Assembly (NCBI RefSeq): GCF_018831085.1
Contig: NZ_JAGPNM010000002.1
Span: 186,001-250,000, forward strand
Length of the DNA: 64,000 nt
DNA from: Rheinheimera oceanensis
GTDB taxonomy: Bacteria > Pseudomonadota > Gammaproteobacteria > Enterobacterales > Alteromonadaceae
Direction: 5' to 3'
Shown here: positions 9,283 to 17,965 of the stretch, piece after piece
How positions within the stretch are numbered: the first letter of the stretch is position 1
Layout of the letters: every line of letters begins with the position of its first letter
Position numbers and translations under genes: made by a program
The notes under the pieces: generated by a model
Seen by the model: only the letters and a program-made list of their open reading frames with translations
The model's database searches: none
Told to the model about the DNA's origin: nothing

Positions 9283-9990
9283 CTAAAACTTCAGATAAAA
9301 ATCTCGTAATAACGCTTTGTACTGCGCGCTGTAGTCACCACCGGCCTGATGAATAGTCAGGCTGGTATGTTCGGTATCCGCCGGATAACGGCTTAAACAT
9401 AACAACAACCGCAACACAGGTTTAGTGTCGCTGCTGCGCACTGCACAATATTGCGTGACAAACCAGCCCTGCGTCTGTGCCAGTGCTAACAGGTTTTGCG
9501 CACTGCCAGGCGGTAATATCAGTGCAAAAACACCTTCGCTGTGTAATAGCTCAGCTGCTTTTTGCAACAACGCAGCAAAAGGTAACCTGTCGTTGTGGCG
9601 CGCCTGGTGCCGCTTTGCATCTGTGGCGCTGAGCGCCTGCTGAAAAAAAGGTGGGTTAGACACAATTAAACGGTAACGTTCGCCGGGCTGATACGTTAGA
9701 ATATCGCCCTTTATCAGCCGTATAGTGTCGGGCCAGCAGCTAAGTGCCACATTTTCGCAGGCTTGCTCTGCGGCGTCGCTGTCCAGTTCAATTGCGGTAA
9801 TAGGTAAAGCTCCGTTACTGCGCTGTGCCAGCATCAGGCTGATAAGGCCACTGCCGCTGCCAATATCCAGAATATTGCCTGCTGCAGGCACTGGTGCCCA
9901 GGCGCCAAGCAATAAACCGTCGGTGCCTACTTTCATCGCGCACCGATCATGAGCGACATAAAATTTTTTACATTGAAATCCGGCTGACAT
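9283..9990 (-). CDS. trmN6: tRNA1(Val) A37 N6-methyltransferase (TrmN6/YfiC)
   Basis: SAM-dependent methyltransferase acting on adenine 37 of tRNA1(Val). The start at 9990 (MSAGFQCKKFYVAHDRCAMKVGTDG) has a strong GGAGGTG ribosome binding site. A longer frame to 10086 would run into srmB and lacks one. In the 235-residue product the SAM-binding motif I is LDIGSGSG (41-48) and the amino-methylating motif is NPPF (112-115), typical of N6-adenine enzymes. It is divergent from srmB, as in E. coli where yfiC and srmB are neighbours. Confidence 0.92.
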   Translation of the reverse strand: MSAGFQCKKFYVAHDRCAMKVGTDGLLLGAWAPVPAAGNILDIGSGSGLISLMLAQRSNGALPITAIELDSDAAEQACENVALSCWPDTIRLIKGDILTYQPGERYRLIVSNPPFFQQALSATDAKRHQARHNDRLPFAALLQKAAELLHSEGVFALILPPGSAQNLLALAQTQGWFVTQYCAVRSSDTKPVLRLLLCLSRYPADTEHTSLTIHQAGGDYSAQYKALLRDFYLKF

Positions 9991-10062
9991 CAGCACCTCC
10001 GCCGCCAGTTTACGGCGAAGCAGGCGTAGTGTCACCGGGCAGGCAACCATGCTGAGGACAAA

Positions 10063-11286
10063 ATGACAACATTCGCAGATTTTCAACTGGACGATGATAT
10101 TAACCGCGCTATTAGCATGCGTGGTTTCGAGGCGCCCACGCTGATCCAGGAAATGGCGATCCCATTAGCATTGGAAGGTAAAGACTTGCTGGCCAGCGCC
10201 CCTACCGGCACCGGTAAAACTCTGGCGTTTGTGCTGCCTGCCATTCAGTACCTGCTCGACTTTGGCCGCAAAGATCCGGGCTTTGCCCGCGTACTGGTGA
10301 TGACACCAACCCGTGAGCTGGCGTATCAGGTATATGACGAATTTAAACACTTTACCCAGTTTACCGAGCTTAATGTTGGCGTGATCACCGGTGGTATTAA
10401 CTACGGCAGCCACAAAGATACGCTGGAAAAAAACAACGATATTCTTATCGCCACGCCCGGCCGGTTAACCGAATACCTGGATGAAGAAAGCTTTCAGGCT
10501 GATGAAGTAGAACTGCTTATTCTGGATGAAGCCGACCGCATGCTGGACATGGGCTTTATTGGCGAGATGAACCGCATAGTATTGGAAGCCCGTCGTCGCC
10601 GGCAGACATTTTTATTCTCAGCCACGCTGGAGGGCGCTAATTTAGAACGTTTTGCCGCTCGCGCGTTAAAAGAGCCGGAACGTATTGAAGCCATACCATC
10701 GCGTAAAGAAAATGCCAAAATTCTGCAATGGGTACATTTAGCTGACGACGCCCAGCATAAACTGGCACTGCTTATTCATCTGCTAAAACAACCGGATGTA
10801 ACCAAAACCATAGTGTTTATTAAAACCCGCGAGCGCCTGGCAAGCCTTACCGGCCAGCTGGAAACTGCCGGTTTGCGCTGCGGCTGGTTACAGGGCGAAA
10901 TGCCGCAGGATAAACGTATGCAGGCGGTTGAGCGTTTCAGCTCTGGCCGGGTAAATATTTTACTGGCAACCGATATTGCCGCCCGCGGCCTGGATATTGA
11001 TGATGTAAGCCACGTGATTAACTTTGATATGCCACGCAGTGCCGACGTGTACCTGCACCGCATTGGCCGCACCGGCCGCGCAGGCAAAAAAGGCACCGCG
11101 ATATCACTGATTGAAGCGCACGATATGGCCATTCTGGCTAAAGTAGAACGCTATGTAGAACAAAAACTAAAACGCCGGGTGATAGAAGCGCTAAGGCCGA
11201 AAAACAAAGAAGCCAGAGTGCCGGTAAAAAAGAAAAAGCCCACCAAGGCCGCAGCGAAAAAAGCCGCTAAAAACACAAAGAAATAA
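10063..11286 (+). CDS. srmB: DEAD-box RNA helicase SrmB
   Basis: ATP-dependent RNA helicase that assists early assembly of the 50S ribosomal subunit. The 407-residue protein has the Q motif region (FEAPTLIQEMAIP), Walker A APTGTGKT (46-53), motif Ia PTRELA, the DEAD box (155-158), SAT (186-188), and the second RecA domain with ATDIAARGLDI and HRIGRTGRAGK. It ends in a lysine/alanine-rich basic tail (about 380-407) typical of RNA-binding extensions. SrmB rather than another DEAD protein is chosen from the trmN6 neighbour and overall length. Confidence 0.9.
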   Translation: MTTFADFQLDDDINRAISMRGFEAPTLIQEMAIPLALEGKDLLASAPTGTGKTLAFVLPAIQYLLDFGRKDPGFARVLVMTPTRELAYQVYDEFKHFTQFTELNVGVITGGINYGSHKDTLEKNNDILIATPGRLTEYLDEESFQADEVELLILDEADRMLDMGFIGEMNRIVLEARRRRQTFLFSATLEGANLERFAARALKEPERIEAIPSRKENAKILQWVHLADDAQHKLALLIHLLKQPDVTKTIVFIKTRERLASLTGQLETAGLRCGWLQGEMPQDKRMQAVERFSSGRVNILLATDIAARGLDIDDVSHVINFDMPRSADVYLHRIGRTGRAGKKGTAISLIEAHDMAILAKVERYVEQKLKRRVIEALRPKNKEARVPVKKKKPTKAAAKKAAKNTKK

Positions 11287-11302
11287 GCTTAACCACCGGC
11301 AA

Positions 11303-11327
11303 CCGCCGCTCGCAAAAACAGCGGCGG
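11303..11327 (+). terminator. Possible srmB terminator hairpin
   Basis: CCGCCGCT and AGCGGCGG form a perfect 8-bp stem with a 9-base loop, 16 bases after the srmB stop. A short T-run follows only after about 9 bases, so it is a weak intrinsic terminator candidate. Confidence 0.5.
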
Positions 11328-11432
11328 CTATCGCATTTTTGCTGTGCAATCTTGGAATTATTTAGTTAAGCTGCTATTGGTAGTTTGAATAAATTATTAG
11401 CCCAGTGAATTGATAGCCAGTGGAGTTGCTTA

Positions 11433-12485
11433 ATGGACAAAAGACAATTTATAAAAAGCTGTGCCCTGACCGCCGCCCTGTTACCGCTGGCCGGTTGCAG
11501 CAGTGTATTGGCCGCACCTACAGGCGGTAATAACAAGCGCCTGTTACCACTGGCGTTAAACAAAGGCGATACCGTCGCCCTGGTTAGCCCCTCTAAAGCC
11601 ACCGATGAAGCCCTGGATTTACAGATTGCACAGGAGGTGATGCTGGCGCTTGGTTTTAAGGTAAAAACCGGCAAACACCTTGCCGCCCGCCGTGGCCATT
11701 TGGCCGGTACCGACGCAGAGCGTGCTGCCGACATTAATGCCATGTTTGCCGACAAAGAGGTAAAAGCCATTATCTGCCTGCGCGGTGGCTCAGGTGCAGC
11801 CCGTTTACTGCCTTTGCTGGACTACAAGCTTATTCGCAACAACCCCAAGGTTTTACTGGGTTATTCCGACATTACTGCGCTGCATAATGCTATTCATGCC
11901 CAAACCGGTTTAGTCAGCTTCCATGGCCCTAATGGCACCGGTAGCTGGAACAGCTTTAATGCTGATCAGTTTCAGCGGGTATTTTTCGATCGCGAGTTAA
12001 TGCAGTACCAAAATGTGCTGGACGCCAAAGACGAGCTGGTAGCCCGGCAAAACCGTACGGTAACCATTACCGGCGGTAAAGTGCAGGGTGAACTGGTAGG
12101 GGGTAACCTTACGGTGTTAACCGCACTGGCAGGCTCACCTTATTTGCCTGATTTCAGCGGTAAAATTTTGTTTTTAGAAGATGTAGAAGAAGCCCCCTAC
12201 CGCGTAGATCGCATGCTAAGCACACTAAAACTGATGGGCGCACTGGATAAAATTGCCGGTTTTATTTTCGGTGAATGCACCGCCTGCCGCCCCAGCGGTG
12301 GCTACGGCTGGCTGACAATGGATCAGATTTTTGACGATCATATTAAACCGCTGAATATACCGGCCTACCGTGGCGCCATGATTGGCCACATACGCCAGCA
12401 GTTTATTGTGCCGGTAGGTGGCCGCGTTGAGCTGGATGCCGATGCCGGCAGCTTCCGTTTATTGGAAAGCGTGTTTCAGAGTTAA
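11433..12485 (+). CDS. LD-carboxypeptidase, S66 family, predicted lipoprotein
   Basis: Peptidase-S66 (LdcA/MccF family) enzyme. LdcA members remove the terminal D-Ala from murein tetrapeptides during cell-wall recycling. The catalytic triad is visible: Ser145 in GYSDITALH, Glu249 in FLEDVEE and His319 in AMIGHIR. The 70-residue distance between Glu and His equals that of E. coli LdcA. Unlike cytoplasmic LdcA this 350-residue protein starts with a twin-positive, hydrophobic leader and a lipobox LAGC (19-22), so it is probably exported and lipid-anchored. Together with ampG elsewhere in the window it hints at murein recycling, but MccF-like peptide-immunity roles are also possible. Confidence 0.85.
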   Translation: MDKRQFIKSCALTAALLPLAGCSSVLAAPTGGNNKRLLPLALNKGDTVALVSPSKATDEALDLQIAQEVMLALGFKVKTGKHLAARRGHLAGTDAERAADINAMFADKEVKAIICLRGGSGAARLLPLLDYKLIRNNPKVLLGYSDITALHNAIHAQTGLVSFHGPNGTGSWNSFNADQFQRVFFDRELMQYQNVLDAKDELVARQNRTVTITGGKVQGELVGGNLTVLTALAGSPYLPDFSGKILFLEDVEEAPYRVDRMLSTLKLMGALDKIAGFIFGECTACRPSGGYGWLTMDQIFDDHIKPLNIPAYRGAMIGHIRQQFIVPVGGRVELDADAGSFRLLESVFQS

Positions 12486-12544
12486 TGCTGACCAGTAGAG
12501 GATTCGGATTACTCTAAGCCGACCGTTGCAGGCCAGGATGCTGA

Positions 12545-12812
12545 CAAATTCGCCGGGAGCGAATTTGAACAGCTGTGCTGGTCCGCAGGATAAACTTCAT
12601 GGATGAAGTTTATAATCGAGCCTACAGGGAAGTATTTACGGCGTGTCGGTGTGAGTAATGCGGATCCTCCTACTACTGAACGTCTAAGCTGGAAATCCCG
12701 CTATGCTCGCCACTGCAACTATGATGGGCAATCCTGCCCATCCCCCTTCGGGCCAGCTAACGCTGTTTAAATTCTTTCCCTAAGAATTTGTCGCAAGCCA
12801 TCCTTGGCTTGC
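12545..12812. repeat. Gene-free element with five perfect short hairpins
   Basis: The 406-base gap between the converging LD-carboxypeptidase and gsk genes holds no reading frame I can support. It contains five perfect inverted repeats: 12545-12553/12559-12567 (9 bp, loop CGGGA), 12590-12600/12603-12613 (11 bp, loop GG), 12723-12730/12735-12742 (8 bp, loop ATCC), 12769-12776/12782-12789 (8 bp) and 12793-12800/12805-12812 (8 bp). It looks like a dispersed intergenic repeat of the kind found in Alteromonadales genomes, but no second copy is present in this window. Serving as a bidirectional terminator is an alternative. Confidence 0.6.
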
Positions 12813-12891
12813 TCAGACACTCTGTGGCTGCGCTATCGGGACACCAGCTTAGCGCGTTGCGCAGCGTCACCACTGCATCATGCCTGAATGA

Positions 12892-14190
12892 TTATCTCTC
12901 CCAGTAAGCCTCTTCCAGGCTGTCTTCCCGCTCAGGTAAGCCCTTGGATAAACGCGGTGCATTTTGTACCAGAATTTCATAGCTAACCCGGTTAGCGTAC
13001 TTACAGATCTGTGCAAATGAGGAATACGCCAGATACGGCTGCTCATGCTTGCCTGACAACGGCTGCACCTGCTTGTGAAAATGATTTGCCGCCATATCAT
13101 GTAATATTGCCGACAGCGCCCCATCGCCAGCGCCGTTAGTGTTTTTAATCCGCTCCGGCCCGCCTAAATACGGGTCGATATGCGAATATACTTTTAGTGG
13201 CTTGACACAGTTGGCATGCAGCATCGGCCGGCTGAACTCATACTGGTTAAAATCGGCCAGGCTGGCCGATTTAATCGGGTTACTGCTTTCACGTTTTACA
13301 TTGTCGTCGGTATGGCCACACAGGTACAAGCCCTCAGGCCCGGCAGTGATCAGCACCATATCTGTGTGATCCAATATTGCCTCGGCGGCTTTAAGCGGAT
13401 CGGCAAAACCGGTTAAGGCTTCAGCCTCCAGTTCGTTCATTGCCAGTACGTTAACGTAATCTTTAATGGTGAGCAGAATTTGCCCGCGGTTTTCTTCTAC
13501 CAAATGCCGGGTGCCCAGGCTCATTACCACCGGCACATTATGCGCTTTGGCATCCTGCAGGGCTTTTAACATCGCCTGCTGAATGGGCTGATCTTTAGCG
13601 CGTAGCGGGTAAGCACTAACCACAAAGGCCGCAGCCCCGGCAATGATCTCAGTAGGAATGTAATCCGGGCTTAGCTCGTCCATATCGCTGGGGTCAATAA
13701 CAAAGGTACGCTCGCCGTCCGGTGTTATCATGGTAATACCCCGGCCAATATCACCGGCCACGCCCTGTAAATGGTTCATATCTACTTTCGAGCTGGTGTG
13801 GCAAACATAGTGATACGCCGGTGAGCCCAGCGCAATATTGGCCGACATAACCCCCAGCAGCACTGATTTATCATCAGCCAGTACAGAATAATTGTGAATA
13901 GTATTGCCGATAGTACCACCGGCGAAATGATCTGATATGGCCTGCTGCGCTACCAGTTCCTGATAAATAAGGTTGGCTTTACCGTGCTCAACAAGGTTAG
14001 ATAAACCTTTGCGGATATTATACTTTTGCAGAAATTCATCGCTAACGCTGGCAACTACATCAACAATAGTTTGATCCAGGCCAACGATATAAGTATCCAG
14101 CTCCGGCCGCACTTCAAAGCTGGGTAGCTGAGGTTTGGGCTGGGACACCGGGAAATAATGTTTAATTTTACGCAGGCCGGGAAATTTCAT
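12892..14190 (-). CDS. gsk: Inosine-guanosine kinase
   Basis: PfkB/ribokinase-family enzyme that phosphorylates inosine and guanosine for purine salvage. The 432-residue protein matches E. coli Gsk (434 residues) along its length, starting MKFPGLRKIKHYFPV and ending LPEREDSLEEAYWER. It has the substrate/ATP region FAGGTIGNTIHNYSVLADD and the anion-hole/catalytic motif NTNGAGDGALSA, whose Asp is the predicted base. It stands alone, with the hairpin-rich element downstream. Confidence 0.95.
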   Translation of the reverse strand: MKFPGLRKIKHYFPVSQPKPQLPSFEVRPELDTYIVGLDQTIVDVVASVSDEFLQKYNIRKGLSNLVEHGKANLIYQELVAQQAISDHFAGGTIGNTIHNYSVLADDKSVLLGVMSANIALGSPAYHYVCHTSSKVDMNHLQGVAGDIGRGITMITPDGERTFVIDPSDMDELSPDYIPTEIIAGAAAFVVSAYPLRAKDQPIQQAMLKALQDAKAHNVPVVMSLGTRHLVEENRGQILLTIKDYVNVLAMNELEAEALTGFADPLKAAEAILDHTDMVLITAGPEGLYLCGHTDDNVKRESSNPIKSASLADFNQYEFSRPMLHANCVKPLKVYSHIDPYLGGPERIKNTNGAGDGALSAILHDMAANHFHKQVQPLSGKHEQPYLAYSSFAQICKYANRVSYEILVQNAPRLSKGLPEREDSLEEAYWER

Positions 14191-14304
14191 TTGTTACAAC
14201 ACCACTGGCACGCCGTTACCGGCAAAGAGCGGCATTGTAACAAAAAAACGGTTGAACGTAATGTTGAATCAGTCAGCAGAACCGGCTTGTTCCACAGATA
14301 AAAA

Positions 14305-15081
14305 CTATTCTGTGCTGTGGCGTAAAAATACCGGTTCGTCAGCGCTTGATTGCTCAGCACTATATTGATATCCCGCTAAATCAAAGCCTTTCAGTTGTTC
14401 TGCTGTAGTCAGACGCTTTTCAATGATATAGCGCGCCATCAGGCCGCGGGCTTTTTTGGCAAAAAAGCTGATAATTTTATACTGGCCGTTTTTAAAATCT
14501 TTAAACACCGGTGATATCAACCGGCTCTGCAGCAGCTTAGGTTTGACCGCCTTAAAATACTCTTGCGACGCCAGGTTAACCACTACCTCAGTTTGCAATG
14601 TACTAAGCTGCTGGTTTAACTGTTCAGTAATACTGTTTTGCCAAAACGCATATAAGTCTTTACCATGTGGGTTTGCCAGTTTGGTGCCCATTTCCAGCCG
14701 GTAAGGTTGCATTAAATCCAGTGGCCGCAGTACACCATATAAGCCACTTAAAATACGCAAATGCTGCTGGGCAAAGGCAATGTCGTCTGCAGTTAAACTG
14801 GCAGCATCCAGCCCCTGATACACGTCACCGTTAAAGGCAAATAAGGCTGCTTTGGCATTGTCTTCTGTAAAAGGCAATTGCCACTGCGCAAAACGGGCAG
14901 CATTTAAGCCCGCCAGTTTATCGCTGATATGCATCAGTGAGGATAAATCAGCCGGAGTCAGGGTTTTACAAATTTCGGCCAGTTGCTGGCTTTGTGCCAG
15001 CATATCCGGCTGGGTAACAGGCAGTGGCTTTGCCAGCGGCTGAAAATCAAGATCCTTTGCAGGAGATATAAGCAACAACAT
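14305..15081 (-). CDS. yaaA: Peroxide stress protein YaaA (DUF328)
   Basis: A 258-residue member of the YaaA family, which in E. coli lowers intracellular free iron during hydrogen peroxide stress and belongs to the OxyR regulon. Family hallmarks visible are the N-terminal [13 protein letters not shown], a central [23 protein letters not shown] segment and [12 protein letters not shown]. In E. coli yaaA sits between thrABC and talB. Here tal-pgi and the thr operon lie within 10 kb, so part of that neighbourhood is preserved. I see no OxyR site. Confidence 0.93.
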   Translation of the reverse strand: MLLLISPAKDLDFQPLAKPLPVTQPDMLAQSQQLAEICKTLTPADLSSLMHISDKLAGLNAARFAQWQLPFTEDNAKAALFAFNGDVYQGLDAASLTADDIAFAQQHLRILSGLYGVLRPLDLMQPYRLEMGTKLANPHGKDLYAFWQNSITEQLNQQLSTLQTEVVVNLASQEYFKAVKPKLLQSRLISPVFKDFKNGQYKIISFFAKKARGLMARYIIEKRLTTAEQLKGFDLAGYQYSAEQSSADEPVFLRHSTE

Positions 15082-15164
15082 AGATAATTCCGGTATTCTT
15101 CAAGCTCTATTAATCGGGGTACTGTTAATCAAACCTGTGCAATCAGGCTGGTTAATCAAGCTGC

Positions 15165-16781
15165 CTAATCAAGGTACAGCTCTGGCAACTGCGGCAACAG
15201 CTGAGCCAGACGCTGCTGGTTAGCATGGGTTAAAGCAGTGTTTTCCAACGCACTGAGCACTGCCTTAGCCAAAGGCAACAAGGCTTTATGTGCCGGCAAC
15301 TGGCCTAGTACCTGTAGCAGGTTAAGTGCCAGCCCGGCATTACACGGCATCAGCAAAAACGCCTGGCGTAGTTTTACCAGTGCGGCTTTTACATTACCTT
15401 TTTGCACAGCGTCCATACCGGCCTGGTTTAAATCGCGCAGTTGCGCTCTGAGTTCTGTTTCACGCAGCACAGCTTGTTTGGCTAGTAAACGCTGGCAACA
15501 ACCCGACAGATCATCCGCAGCAAAATCAGCACTTTTTAGCACGGCAAGGTGCGCTTCAGCCTGTTTAGTATCGCCCAGAGCAAAAGCCAGACGGGCTTTG
15601 TCCAACTCGGCGCCAACATGCACAGGTTTGCTGGCAACGGTAACAAGGTTTAATTGCTGTCTGGCATCGGCCACATTGCCCTGCAATAAACTGATACGCG
15701 CCCGTAGTACAGCTATTTCGGGCTCTATAATATCTGTGACCAGCTTTTGTGGCATATTCGCCAGGGCTTCACTGCTTTTTTTCAGTGCGCCGGTAAAGGC
15801 AGCCAACTCGGTGTATTGTGCCTGCTCCAGTAATAAGCGGCTTAATTGCAGATAGCAATCAGGTGCGTCAAAAGCGGAAAAACGAAACTGCTGAACCAGT
15901 TTTTGTAAATATTTACTGCTATCTTCCTGCTGGCCGTTAAGCTGTAATACATCTGCCAGGGCGTAATGTGCCGCCATATTGGTAGGTTGTAGTTTTAGCA
16001 GTTCGGTTAGTTGTTCCTGTGCTTTGGCTAAGTCAGCCTGCAACAAATAACACCGGGCCAGCCACTCTATAGCTTCAGGGCGAATATCATCCTGCTCCGC
16101 CAGCTGCAGTAATAACTGCTCAGCATTGTCCCATTGCTGTAGTTTTACCATGGTGGCGGCAGCACCCAGGCGGGCCCAGCTAAAATCGCGTTGTTGCTTA
16201 ATTTTGCTGTACAGCTGTGCTGCAGCGTTATATTCGCCTTGTGCCAGCAGCAGTTCGCCTTTTAAGCGCAGGGCCTGCAAGGGGTTTGCTGAACCGGCTT
16301 TTAGGGCTTCATCCAATTCCAGCAAGGCGTTGGCTAAATCGGCCTGCTTGATGGCCTGATAAACCTTACGCAGTGCAGTGCGGTTTTGCCAGGCTTTAGC
16401 CAGCCGTTTTTCCAGCTCTACATAGGAGAACGGCTTTAATACAAAATGATCGGGGGTACCCTGCAATACACCAAACATTGGTAAACGTTGTGGCTCGGTA
16501 CTCATCAGAACAAAACAGCAAGCGGTTTTAATCGCCCCAAGTGCAGATAACTCGTTAAACAACTGCAGTGCGTCTTTACCGTCGCCCAGATTAAAATCAG
16601 CCAGAATAAAGTCAAAGCTGTGCCGTCTGGCCGGAGATATAGCCTGCATTGCGTCGGCAACAGCGGTAATATCATCGAAACCTATTTGCTGTAACATGCC
16701 CTTAATAGAGGCACGCACCGGCTCACAGTCTTCGATTAACAGAAGTTTTTTACTTTTATAAAAGCTGGTTTGGAAGATCAT
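15165..16781 (-). CDS. Response regulator with TPR output (REC-TPR)
   Basis: A 538-residue cytoplasmic protein. Residues about 10-130 form a receiver domain with the acidic pair E17/D18 (LIEDCE), phosphoacceptor D62 (LADFN), S94 and K116 (VLKPFSY). The rest, about 135-520, is alpha-helical with tetratricopeptide-like repeats (for example ALRLKGELLLAQGEYNAAAQLYSKI and AIEWLARCYLLQADLAKAQEQL). There is no DNA-binding, GGDEF or EAL domain, so the output is probably protein-protein binding. Proteins of this layout occur in Shewanella and relatives, but I know of no settled function. It is 83 bases upstream of yaaA on the same strand and divergent from tal. Confidence 0.85.
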   Translation of the reverse strand: MIFQTSFYKSKKLLLIEDCEPVRASIKGMLQQIGFDDITAVADAMQAISPARRHSFDFILADFNLGDGKDALQLFNELSALGAIKTACCFVLMSTEPQRLPMFGVLQGTPDHFVLKPFSYVELEKRLAKAWQNRTALRKVYQAIKQADLANALLELDEALKAGSANPLQALRLKGELLLAQGEYNAAAQLYSKIKQQRDFSWARLGAAATMVKLQQWDNAEQLLLQLAEQDDIRPEAIEWLARCYLLQADLAKAQEQLTELLKLQPTNMAAHYALADVLQLNGQQEDSSKYLQKLVQQFRFSAFDAPDCYLQLSRLLLEQAQYTELAAFTGALKKSSEALANMPQKLVTDIIEPEIAVLRARISLLQGNVADARQQLNLVTVASKPVHVGAELDKARLAFALGDTKQAEAHLAVLKSADFAADDLSGCCQRLLAKQAVLRETELRAQLRDLNQAGMDAVQKGNVKAALVKLRQAFLLMPCNAGLALNLLQVLGQLPAHKALLPLAKAVLSALENTALTHANQQRLAQLLPQLPELYLD

Positions 16782-16931
16782 CGAGATCCTGTGCTAATTT
16801 ACACCGAAACAGACTATGGACTTTTAAGCCCGGCAAAAACAGGCAATATAGTAACTTACTTTACGTCACGCAACGCTAATGTAGTTAAAATCCGGTTAGC
16901 ACCGAACTTTGTTGTAATATTCCTACATTAA

Positions 16932-16960
16932 TTGCTTATTAAACGCTACATCACTAGAAT
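16932..16960 (+). promoter_or_regulatory. Promoter of tal-pgi
   Basis: TTGCTT (16932-16937), a 17-base spacer and TAGAAT (16955-16960) form a good sigma-70 promoter, 28 bases before the tal ATG. ATCAC and GTGAT flank the -10 box as a short palindrome, which could be an operator. Confidence 0.6.
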
Positions 16961-16988
16961 GTGATCAAAAATACGGTAATAAAACAAT

Positions 16989-17939
16989 ATGAGCGACTTA
17001 CTTACCCAGCTAAAAGCAGTGACCACCGTAGTGGTCGACAGCGGCGATTTGACCGCCATTGAGCAGTTCCGTCCGGTAGATACTACCACTAATCCCAGCT
17101 TATTGTTAAATGCCAGCCAACTGGAATTTGCCAAGCCTGTGTTAGCCGGTGCGGTGGCCTATGCCAAAAGTAAAGCCAGCACGGCTGAAGCCCGGCTTAG
17201 CCTGGCATCAGACAAATTTGCCGTTGATATTGGCACAGCCATCAGTAAGCTGGTGCCGGGCCGGGTATCTACCGAAGTTGATGCCCGCTTGTCTTTTGAT
17301 ACTGATGCCACCATAGCTAAAGCCCGCCAATTAGTTGCGTTGTACAAAGAAAACGGCATAGGCACTGAGCGCATTCTGATAAAAATTGCCTCTACCTGGG
17401 AAGGTATTCAGGCTGCACGCCAGTTGGAGCAGGAAGGTATTCAATGTAACCTGACGCTGCTGTTTCATATGGCTCAGGCCCGCGCCTGTGCTGAAGCCGG
17501 TGTCTATTTAATTTCACCTTTTGTGGGCCGCATTCTGGATTGGTACAAAGCCAGCACTGGCCAGGATTACACCAGCGAAACGGATCCCGGCGTAATATCA
17601 GTACGTGAAATTTACCGTTTTTACAAACAACATGGTTTTAAAACCGTGGTGATGGGCGCCAGCTTCCGTAACGTAGGCGAAGTATTAGCTCTGGCCGGTT
17701 GTGACCGCTTAACCATCAGCCCCGGCTTACTGGCTGAACTAAGCCAGCAGCAAGGCAAGCTGACCGTGCATTTAACCGATAACGGCGCCTCCAGCCCTGC
17801 ACCGGAACAACTGAGCCAAAGCCAGTTCCGCTGGGCATTAAATGAAGATGCTATGGCCACAGAAAAACTGGCTGAAGGTATTCGCAAGTTTGCTATTGAC
17901 CAACGTAAGCTGGAGCAACTGATCCAGCAGGCACTTTAA
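16989..17939 (+). CDS. tal: Transaldolase
   Basis: Non-oxidative pentose phosphate enzyme that moves a dihydroxyacetone unit from sedoheptulose-7-phosphate to glyceraldehyde-3-phosphate. The 316-residue protein equals class-I TalB in length. The Schiff-base lysine is K132 in [11 protein letters not shown], the same position as in E. coli TalB. D17 in VVDSGD and the TTNPSLLL motif are also conserved. It is 26 bases upstream of pgi, so the two form a sugar-phosphate operon. Confidence 0.97.
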   Translation: MSDLLTQLKAVTTVVVDSGDLTAIEQFRPVDTTTNPSLLLNASQLEFAKPVLAGAVAYAKSKASTAEARLSLASDKFAVDIGTAISKLVPGRVSTEVDARLSFDTDATIAKARQLVALYKENGIGTERILIKIASTWEGIQAARQLEQEGIQCNLTLLFHMAQARACAEAGVYLISPFVGRILDWYKASTGQDYTSETDPGVISVREIYRFYKQHGFKTVVMGASFRNVGEVLALAGCDRLTISPGLLAELSQQQGKLTVHLTDNGASSPAPEQLSQSQFRWALNEDAMATEKLAEGIRKFAIDQRKLEQLIQQAL

Positions 17940-17965
17940 TCACACATTTTTCAGGGGAGTAGAGT

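Noticed and set aside
12867..13124. 85-residue frame opposite the end of gsk
   Set aside because: On the same strand as gsk but in a different frame across its conserved C-terminus, so it is a shadow frame.
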